NCBI GenBank assembly: GCA_963719055.1
Contig: CAVRAU010000001.1
Coordinates: 186,001 to 250,000, forward strand
Direction: 5' to 3'
DNA length: 64,000 nt
Source: CAXMQZ01 sp963719055
Lineage (GTDB): Bacteria; Acidobacteriota; Thermoanaerobaculia; Multivoradales; JAHEKO01
Notes under the pieces: model-generated
Databases searched by the model: none
Told to the model about the DNA's origin: nothing
Seen by the model: only the letters and a program-made list of their open reading frames with translations
Made by a program: the position numbers and the translations under genes
Shown: positions 58,077 through 64,000 of the stretch, piece after piece
Position numbering within the stretch: position 1 is the first letter of the stretch
Layout of the letters: the number at the start of each line of letters is the position of its first letter

Positions 58077-59600
58077 ATGAAGTCTCGCATCGGCGCGCAA
58101 CTCATTCTGGCCGTCGCTTTTATCTCTGTCGCGGTCTTCGCCCTGCTCTCGTTCATCCTGATCACCGCTCAGCGGCGGTCTCTCATCTCGCAGATGAAGC
58201 GGCACTCGACGCAGTGCATCGAGACCATCCGCAGCAGCACGCGCTACGCGATGATGCACAACCAACGCGAAGAGCTCTCGGAGATCGTCAACGCGATCGG
58301 CCGACAGCCCGCGATCAACAAAGTCCGCATCCTCAACAAGGATGGCGAGATCGTCTACTCACCCGACAACGTCGAGCGTGGTCACCGGGTCAACATGGAA
58401 GCCGAGGCGTGCTTCGGCTGCCATGGCACCGTTACCCCTCGCGAGCGCCTGGCCGAGGAAGACTGGTCTCGCTTCTTCTCCGATGAGAACGGCAATCCGT
58501 ATCTCGGCATCATCAGTCCCATCCACAACGAGCCCAGCTGTGCGGAGGCCGACTGTCACGCCCACCCGGCAACCCAGACCGTTCTGGGAGTGCTCGACGT
58601 CACCGTCTCCCTCGAAGGGGTTCAAGAGGAGATGGCGGCGAGTCGCAACAAGGCCATCCTTTTGACCGCCCTGACGATCTTCAGCACCAGCCTTGTCGGT
58701 TCGCTGTTGTTCCACAACCGGGTAGGACGTCCCGTCACCGAGCTGGCGCTGGCCACGCGGAGAGTCGCAGACGGCGATCTCACCACCGCTCTGGAGGCAA
58801 ACCGCCACGACGAACTGGGCGACCTCCAACGATCCTTCAACGACATGACGAGCCGGCTGGCCGAGACCCAGAGCCAGCTCTACCAGTCGAACAAGATGGC
58901 CTCCGTCGGCCGACTCGCCGCCGGTATCGCCCACGAAATCAACAACCCACTCACCGGTGTCTTGACTTTCAGCAGTCTACTCTTGAGACAGGCACCGCCG
59001 GACTCGGAGTTGCAGGAGGGCCTCGAGACCATCGTCAGCGAGACCAAGAGGTGCCGGGACATCGTCAAGGAGCTTCTGGACTTCTCTCGACAGGTCCCGC
59101 CCCACAAAACGGACCTGGATCTCAACCAGGTGGTGGAGACAGCCCTGGATATCGTGGATCACCAATTCACGGTCAACAACATCAAGGTCACCAGGGGCCT
59201 GGCGGAGACGCTACCCAAGGTTCGAGCCGACGCCAACAAGATGGGTCAGGTGCTGCTGAATCTTCTGGTCAACGCTGCCGATGCCGTGGAGCCGGGAGCC
59301 GGAGAGATCTTTGTGGGCACCGACGTCAAAGAGATCTCGGGCCGACCCTTCGTCGAGATCAAGGTCGCGGACAACGGACAGGGAATCCCCGAGAGCGAAC
59401 AGTCGCAAATCTTCGAGCCTTTCTTCACGACCAAGGAGACCGGCACCGGGCTGGGGCTGGCGGTCGTCTGGGGAATCGTCAGCGAGCACGGCGGCACCAT
59501 CTCGGTCAGCAGCAAACCAGCGAGGGGGACGACCTTTTCCGTCCGGATTCCCACGGCTGCGAGCCTCGAGGATCTCAAGGAGGACGGCCCGGATGGTTGA
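58077..59600 (+). CDS. Sensor histidine kinase with two c-type haem motifs in its periplasmic domain
   Basis: 507 residues from ATG 58077 (GGAGG upstream). Helix 1 (LILAVAFISVAVFALLSFIL), a periplasmic domain of about 190 residues with CFGCH (residues 112-116) and a longer C-x4-C-H motif CAEADCH (155-161), helix 2 (AILLTALTIFSTSLVGSLLF), HAMP (RRVADGDLTTALEANRHDEL), HisKA LAAGIAHEINNPLTG and ATPase boxes NLLVNAADAV, DNGQGIP, GTGLGLAVVWGI. It should read a periplasmic redox signal through haem. An 8-base overlap couples it to the next response regulator. Confidence 0.92.
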   Translation: MKSRIGAQLILAVAFISVAVFALLSFILITAQRRSLISQMKRHSTQCIETIRSSTRYAMMHNQREELSEIVNAIGRQPAINKVRILNKDGEIVYSPDNVERGHRVNMEAEACFGCHGTVTPRERLAEEDWSRFFSDENGNPYLGIISPIHNEPSCAEADCHAHPATQTVLGVLDVTVSLEGVQEEMAASRNKAILLTALTIFSTSLVGSLLFHNRVGRPVTELALATRRVADGDLTTALEANRHDELGDLQRSFNDMTSRLAETQSQLYQSNKMASVGRLAAGIAHEINNPLTGVLTFSSLLLRQAPPDSELQEGLETIVSETKRCRDIVKELLDFSRQVPPHKTDLDLNQVVETALDIVDHQFTVNNIKVTRGLAETLPKVRADANKMGQVLLNLLVNAADAVEPGAGEIFVGTDVKEISGRPFVEIKVADNGQGIPESEQSQIFEPFFTTKETGTGLGLAVVWGIVSEHGGTISVSSKPARGTTFSVRIPTAASLEDLKEDGPDG

Positions 59601-60363
59601 ATCCCCCGCAGTCCTGATCGTCGAGGATGAGCCTGTGGTTCTCAAAGTCGCTGGCATGGCACTGTCGACCCAGGGCATCAGCTTCGCGAAGGCCACAGAC
59701 GTAGCCAACGCGCTCGCCCTTCTCGAAACCACTGCGTTCAAGGTCGTGCTCAGCGATCTGAAGCTGCCCGGAGCTTCCGGTTTCGACATTCTGAAGCGGG
59801 CCAAGGAGACTTCTCCACCTCCCCAGGTCATCATCATCTCGGGATACGCCACCATCGAGAATACCCTGCGGTCGTTCGAGCTCGGAGCTTTTGATTTTGT
59901 TCCCAAGCCTTTCGATGTCGAGGAGCTGACCAGCGTCACCGAGCGCGCCTTGCGGTTCGCCCATCAACCAACCCCGACCCAAGCTTCGGTCCCAGGAGAA
60001 CGAGTCTGCCTGGGTCATCACTCCTGGGCACACCTGGATGCCGATGGCTCGGCAACTCTGGGTGTCGGCGAGACCGTTGCCGGCGTCATGGGAGAGCTCG
60101 ATGCCATGGAGTGCCTTCAGCCGGGCCATCACGCGGTCCAGGGACAGTATTTCTGCCAGTTGACCGCGGCCGATGGACTTACCCACCGCATCTGGGCACC
60201 CTTGAGTGGGCGCGTCATCTCGCAGAACCCCGTCATCGCTGAAAATCTCGACCTGATCCAACGCGCGCCCTATACGGAGGGATGGATCGCGCGTGTCATT
60301 CCGAGCAGTCTGGAAAAGGAGCTGCCAAACCTACGCCAGCGCCATCCATCGGCATCCAGCTGA
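59593..60363 (+). CDS. Response regulator with C-terminal GcvH-like domain (1)
   Basis: 256 residues. Receiver domain with VEDEPVV, VVLSDLKLPGASGF (phospho-accepting Asp), IIISGYAT and VPKPFD. From about residue 135 a glycine-cleavage-H-like fold: VCLGHHSWAHLDADGSATLG, GVMGELDAMECLQPGHHAVQ, HRIWAPLSGRVISQNP and EGWIARV. In GcvH the lipoyl-Lys sits eight residues before the Pro of APxSG; here that position is Gly, so no lipoylation is expected. No DNA-binding domain. Output mechanism unknown. Confidence 0.85.
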   Translation: MVESPAVLIVEDEPVVLKVAGMALSTQGISFAKATDVANALALLETTAFKVVLSDLKLPGASGFDILKRAKETSPPPQVIIISGYATIENTLRSFELGAFDFVPKPFDVEELTSVTERALRFAHQPTPTQASVPGERVCLGHHSWAHLDADGSATLGVGETVAGVMGELDAMECLQPGHHAVQGQYFCQLTAADGLTHRIWAPLSGRVISQNPVIAENLDLIQRAPYTEGWIARVIPSSLEKELPNLRQRHPSASS

Positions 60364-60397
60364 AAGCGCTGGTGATACGACTTGTGGAGGAAATGTC

Positions 60398-61543
60398 ATG
60401 GTCGTTCTCCTCGTAGTTCTCACGATCGTTGTCTTCGTACTCGTGGACTTCGCACTGCGCACGGCCCTGCGCAGAAGAGAGGAGGCAAAACTTCGGAATG
60501 AACGCACCGAAGCCCTCGACATCGGTCTCAATCTCGACTTCTCAGAGGAAGCCCACAGTCTGAAGCGGGTCGAGGTCGAGGAGCCCAAAGCACGAATTCT
60601 CGCCGTGGACGACGAGCCGGTCGTGCTCGACAGTTTTCGCAAGATCCTCGTCCTGGAGGGCTACTCCATCGACACGGTGGAAACAGCTCAGGAGGCTCTC
60701 GGCCTGGTGCGCAAGAACACCTACGACTTCGTCTTCACCGACATGAAGATGCCGGGCATGGACGGTGTCGATCTGACCAAGGCCGTCAAACACCTGCGGC
60801 CCGACATCGACGTGGTGATGATCACCGGCTATGCCACCGTCGAGTCGGCGGTGGAGACCATGCGGTTCGGAGCCATGGACTATGTGCAGAAACCGTTCAC
60901 GGCCGATGAGCTCGCCGATTTCACCAAGAAGTGCCTGATCCGCAGACAAGACCGCCTCGAACAGCAGGTGCCACCCAAGGTCCGGATGATCACGGCCGCG
61001 GGTGGGGAGTCCACCTCTCCCCATGTCGTCAACGTGCCCGGCGGTCTATTCGTTTCCCCCGAGCACACGTGGGTCGGAGTCGGGGTCACCGGCGAGGCTC
61101 GAATCGGTCTCGACGACCTGGCGCTCAAGACCCTGGGAGTCCTCGAGGAGATCGAGTTTCCCAGCAAGAGCTCGCTGGTCGCCAAAGGAGATCCCCTCTT
61201 TGTCGTTCGCAAGGGCGACCAACGGCTCACCTTTCCCTCTCCTCTGAGCGGCAGGATCTCCAAGGTCAATCACGATCTGACCTACCAGCTGGAGGTACTG
61301 CCGAACCGGCCCACCAACCTGGGTTGGATCTGCGCCATCGAACCGCAGAACCTCTCCCCGGAGTTGGCTGAGATGCGCATCGGCGCCGATGCCATCGATT
61401 GGTACGAGAAACAGGTCTTGGAGCTCTGGACCCAGCTGGAGACCGCGACTGCCGAAGTCAGCGAGGACGAGCGGTGGAAAGCAGCCTGGCGGGCCTTTGG
61501 GCTGGCTTACCTCCAACCTGAAACCCAAGGCGTCTCTGTCTAG
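60398..61543 (+). CDS. Membrane-anchored response regulator with C-terminal GcvH-like domain (2)
   Basis: 381 residues from ATG 60398 (GGAGG upstream). An N-terminal helix (VVLLVVLTIVVFVLVDFALR) anchors it with the rest in the cytoplasm. Receiver: VDDEPVVLDSF, FVFTDMKMPGMDGVDL, MITGYATVESAV and VQKPF. GcvH-like domain from about residue 210: VSPEHTWVGVGVTGEARIGL, LGVLEEIEFPSKSSLVAKGD, FPSPLSGRISKVNHDL, GWICAIEPQNL. The lipoyl-Lys position is Asp. A paralogue in architecture of the preceding gene. A membrane location suggests it acts on a membrane complex rather than on DNA. Confidence 0.88.
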   Translation: MVVLLVVLTIVVFVLVDFALRTALRRREEAKLRNERTEALDIGLNLDFSEEAHSLKRVEVEEPKARILAVDDEPVVLDSFRKILVLEGYSIDTVETAQEALGLVRKNTYDFVFTDMKMPGMDGVDLTKAVKHLRPDIDVVMITGYATVESAVETMRFGAMDYVQKPFTADELADFTKKCLIRRQDRLEQQVPPKVRMITAAGGESTSPHVVNVPGGLFVSPEHTWVGVGVTGEARIGLDDLALKTLGVLEEIEFPSKSSLVAKGDPLFVVRKGDQRLTFPSPLSGRISKVNHDLTYQLEVLPNRPTNLGWICAIEPQNLSPELAEMRIGADAIDWYEKQVLELWTQLETATAEVSEDERWKAAWRAFGLAYLQPETQGVSV

Positions 61544-61555
61544 CCCGGAGAAGTC

Positions 61556-62026
61556 ATGAATAGGTCCGGAGCACTAGCCGTCCTGGCTCTGCCTTGGTGC
61601 CTCTTCGCCCAGTCGGCGGTGGCTGTCGATCGCTGTTCGCAGACAGCCCCCATCGAGGTCACCTTCGATTCCGAGATGGGTGATGTGATCTTTCCCCATG
61701 AGCTCCATGCCGATATGGAGATTCCGTGCGAGGACTGCCATCACGAGACTCTCGCCAGCAGTCTGTCGATGCCACATCCCGAGTACTTCGAGGATTTCTG
61801 GATCCGCTGTGAAACCTGCCATCACGTGGCAGCAGAACCGGGTTGTCCTCAGAGCTGCTCGACGTGTCATCACGGCTCGCCGGCATCGATTGCCGACGAG
61901 ACTCTGAGCTCGAAAGTCGTCATCCACCAATCTTGCTGGGAATGCCACCCCATCAGCACCGGTAGCGAGGCCAGTCGAGGTTGCGATCTCTGTCACCAAC
62001 GGGATGCGAGGAGTGAATCGGAATGA
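61556..62026 (+). CDS. Pentahaem c-type cytochrome (c3/c7-like)
   Basis: 156 residues. Signal peptide SGALAVLALPWCLFAQSAVA. Five haem motifs: CEDCHH, CETCHH, CSTCHH, CWECH and CDLCH, with FPHELHADMEIP before the first, as in class III cytochromes where upstream His residues are distal ligands. It overlaps the next gene by ATGA. With the ferredoxin and NrfD genes it forms a three-subunit set resembling quinol:cytochrome complexes such as Cbc4 (CbcSTU) of Geobacter; that comparison is from memory. Confidence 0.85.
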   Translation: MNRSGALAVLALPWCLFAQSAVAVDRCSQTAPIEVTFDSEMGDVIFPHELHADMEIPCEDCHHETLASSLSMPHPEYFEDFWIRCETCHHVAAEPGCPQSCSTCHHGSPASIADETLSSKVVIHQSCWECHPISTGSEASRGCDLCHQRDARSESE

Positions 62027-62865
62027 ACCGACGTGAATTCTTGATCACCGTGGGCGCTGCCGGAACGGCCTTCGCGGGCAGGCCGGCGGACGCCACGAGC
62101 GCGCCATCGACGGAGGAGTTCGTCGGTGTTCTCGTCGACACCACGCGCTGCATCGGCTGTCGAGCCTGTGAGCAGGCTTGTAGCCGGGAACACGGTTTCG
62201 CGGTACCGGATGTCATCAACGACAGTGCCCTGGAGAACGAACGTCCGACTTCGGAGTCTCAATGGACCGTCGTCAACCGCTTTGAGACTTCGCAGGGAGA
62301 GGTCTTTGTGAAGCGCCAGTGTCTGCACTGCTGGCAGCCGGCCTGCGCTGCAGCTTGCCTGACCAACGCCATGGAAAAGACCAAGAACGGACCCGTGATC
62401 TGGCACCCCGATCGATGCATGGGCTGTCGCTTCTGCATGATCTCTTGCCCGTTCAATATCCCGAAGTTCGAGTACGACAGTTGGAATCCGAAGATTCAGA
62501 AGTGCAACCTGTGTTTTGAACGGCTCCAGCAAGGACAGAAACCTGCCTGCGTCGGTGCCTGCCCCACTGACGCGCTGGTCTTCGGCACCAAGAGAGACCT
62601 GATGGAAATCGCCCGTGTGAGGATCTACAACCATCCGGACCGATACGTTCATCAGATCTACGGTGAGTACGAAGTCGGGGGCACGGGCTGGCTCTACCTC
62701 TCTGCCGTGCCCTTCGAGGAGATCGGCTTTCGCACAGATCTCGGCACGACACCCTATCCGGAGCTCACCCGCGACTTTCTTTACGGGGTGCCATTGGTGC
62801 TTTTCGGTTTTCCCGCTCTTCTTCTGGGTCTTCATCTGATGGCCGGAGACGACAATGACGAATGA
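62023..62865 (+). CDS. Periplasmic four-cluster ferredoxin (HybA/DsrO-like)
   Basis: 280 residues. Tat-type start NRREFLITVGAAGTAFAG. Cluster groups CIGCRACEQACSREHG, QCLHCWQPACAAACL, RCMGCRFCMISCPFN and CNLCFERL with CVGACPTDA. C-terminal helix (GVPLVLFGFPALLLGLHLMA). Homologous to the HybA-like protein at 54067 but diverged. It would link the pentahaem cytochrome to the NrfD subunit. Confidence 0.9.
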   Translation: MNRREFLITVGAAGTAFAGRPADATSAPSTEEFVGVLVDTTRCIGCRACEQACSREHGFAVPDVINDSALENERPTSESQWTVVNRFETSQGEVFVKRQCLHCWQPACAAACLTNAMEKTKNGPVIWHPDRCMGCRFCMISCPFNIPKFEYDSWNPKIQKCNLCFERLQQGQKPACVGACPTDALVFGTKRDLMEIARVRIYNHPDRYVHQIYGEYEVGGTGWLYLSAVPFEEIGFRTDLGTTPYPELTRDFLYGVPLVLFGFPALLLGLHLMAGDDNDE

Positions 62866-64000
62866 AACCACCGCGAACACCGAGCTCTCGCGGTTATTCC
62901 GATTCTTGCTGACTGAGCTGAAACCGAAGGGCAAGCTGCTGACACCCTTCAACATCATCTCCGTCCCCATCATCCTCCTGGGGCTGGGGATTCTGGTCGT
63001 CCGTTTCACCAAGGGCCTGGGTGCCGTGACAGACCTCTCACAGACCTACCCCTGGGGTTTTTGGATTGGGTTCGACGTGGTCACAGGCGTAGCCCTGGCC
63101 GGAGGCGCCTACACCATCACCTTCGCGGTGTACGTGATGCGGTTGGAGAAATTCCACCCGATCGTCCGACCGGCCGTACTGAGCGGCTTGTTGGCCTATG
63201 TGTTCTACGCTGGGGCCCTGGTGCTCGATCTGGGCCGGCCCTGGCACATCATCAACCCCATCATCGGCAACAAGTTCGGCTACAACTCCGTGCTGTTTCT
63301 GGTTTCCTGGCACTTCATGCTCTACATGATGGCGGAGTTCCTGGAGTTCTCCCCCGTGGTGGCCGAATGGCTGGGATTGAAACGAGCCCGGAGGATTCTG
63401 AGCGCCATGACCCTGGGTGCGGTGATCTTTGGAGTCACGTTGTCGACTCTCCACCAGTCAGGCCTCGGCGCCCTCTACCTGATGGCCAAGCCGAAGATTC
63501 ATCCCCTGTGGTACTCGGAGTTCATTCCCATCCTCTTCCTGGTCTCCAGCATCTTCGCCGGCCTGTCGATGCTGATATTCGAGGGCTCGATCAGCCATCG
63601 CGTCTTCAGCAACCAGATCGATCCCGAGAAACATGCGTCCTTCGATGAGATCATGTTCGCCCTGGCCAAGGGCGCCGCCATCTCGATGTTCGTCTACTAC
63701 TTCTTCAAGGCGCTGATCTTTGTCCACGATCGGCAGTGGACGCTGCTGAAGGGGTTCTGGGGATGGTGGTTCGTGCTCGAGGTCATCGGGCTCGTCCTGA
63801 TCCCTTGTTTCCTCTTCGCGTACGGCGTTCGCCATCGCCGTTTGGGGGTCATCAAATTCGCCGCCGTCTGCGCGATCCTGGGCGTCATCCTCAACCGGCT
63901 GAACATCTCGGTGATCGCCTTCAACTGGAATGAGCCGGTCACGTACTTCCCCACCTGGATGGAGTTCGTCGTGACCCTGATGGTGATCTTCACGGAGGTC
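62855..64000 (+). CDS. NrfD/HybB-like quinone-reactive membrane protein, 3' partial
   Basis: 382 codons visible, running off the end. Start ATG 62855, overlapping the ferredoxin gene by 11 bases. Polytopic, with TYPWGFWIGFDVVTGVALAG, AGALVLDLGRPWHIINPIIG, NSVLFLVSWHFMLYMMAE, STLHQSGLGALYLMAKPKIH and LWYSEFIPILFLVSSIF, matching the NrfD/HybB family. It probably exchanges electrons between the ferredoxin/cytochrome arm and menaquinone. Direction could be either quinol oxidation towards the EET system or quinone reduction. Confidence 0.92.
   Translation, partial: MTNETTANTELSRLFRFLLTELKPKGKLLTPFNIISVPIILLGLGILVVRFTKGLGAVTDLSQTYPWGFWIGFDVVTGVALAGGAYTITFAVYVMRLEKFHPIVRPAVLSGLLAYVFYAGALVLDLGRPWHIINPIIGNKFGYNSVLFLVSWHFMLYMMAEFLEFSPVVAEWLGLKRARRILSAMTLGAVIFGVTLSTLHQSGLGALYLMAKPKIHPLWYSEFIPILFLVSSIFAGLSMLIFEGSISHRVFSNQIDPEKHASFDEIMFALAKGAAISMFVYYFFKALIFVHDRQWTLLKGFWGWWFVLEVIGLVLIPCFLFAYGVRHRRLGVIKFAAVCAILGVILNRLNISVIAFNWNEPVTYFPTWMEFVVTLMVIFTEV

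Overview
The window is GC-rich bacterial chromosome, probably from an anaerobic or facultative Gram-negative. My best guess is Acidobacteriota, because of the DGFESGDTSxWS protein tails, the mix of respiratory genes and the long translationally coupled operons. The lineage call is an inference and needs a marker-gene check. I see no rRNA, tRNA, CRISPR array or insertion sequence. Many genes, mainly at 1-10.4 kb, 28-29.3 kb, 32.6-37.1 kb, 44-46 kb and 55.5 kb, are open only if one follows single-base frame jumps. Most jumps are +1, and the protein on either side aligns perfectly with its family, so I annotate them as single genes with probable sequence errors rather than as pseudogenes.

Layout. 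1-7.6 kb: the end of pyruvate:ferredoxin oxidoreductase, a DHOD-like protein, a membrane-anchored secreted protein, a haem-c sensor kinase and a sigma-54 response regulator. 7.66-8.97 kb: a secreted protein and a receiver-domain protein, transcribed apart. 9.0-22.4 kb: an extracellular electron transfer (EET) locus. It holds an OmcS-like hexahaem cytochrome behind a perfect sigma-54 promoter and a dense array of palindromes. It continues with a coupled operon for an outer-membrane barrel, two CsgG-like proteins, a parvulin chaperone, a 26-haem cytochrome, a 16-haem cytochrome and two NHL propellers, and ends with a second, convergent OmcS-like gene. 22.5-34 kb: a secreted protein, an SGNH-TPR protein, an MFS/spermidine-synthase fusion, a ChaN-like protein and glycosyltransferases. 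34.0-37.1 kb: an MtrB-like porin and an MtrA-like decahaem cytochrome. 37.6-42.3 kb: a second SGNH-TPR protein, a small membrane protein, an SDR fusion and a Rieske protein. 42.4-52.7 kb: hypF, C, D, E and hypA, B with a nickel permease, plus a glycosyltransferase and an alkaline-phosphatase-fold enzyme. 52.9-57.9 kb: a Hyb-type uptake [NiFe] hydrogenase. 58-61.5 kb: a haem-c sensor kinase and two response regulators that end in GcvH-like domains. 61.6-64 kb: a pentahaem cytochrome, a ferredoxin and an NrfD protein, the last running off the window.

The genes make a coherent respiratory picture. Hydrogenase and the cytochrome/FeS/NrfD complex would exchange electrons with quinone. Periplasmic multihaem proteins and two outer-membrane routes (MtrAB-like, and a barrel plus OmcS-like filaments) would carry electrons out of the cell. 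Two sequence signals tie the parts together. A CRP/FNR-like 18-bp palindrome lies upstream of omcS and of the mtrA-like gene (17 of 18 identical). A 14-bp palindrome, TACCCTYAGGGGTA, lies upstream of the mtrA-like gene and of the hydrogenase operon.
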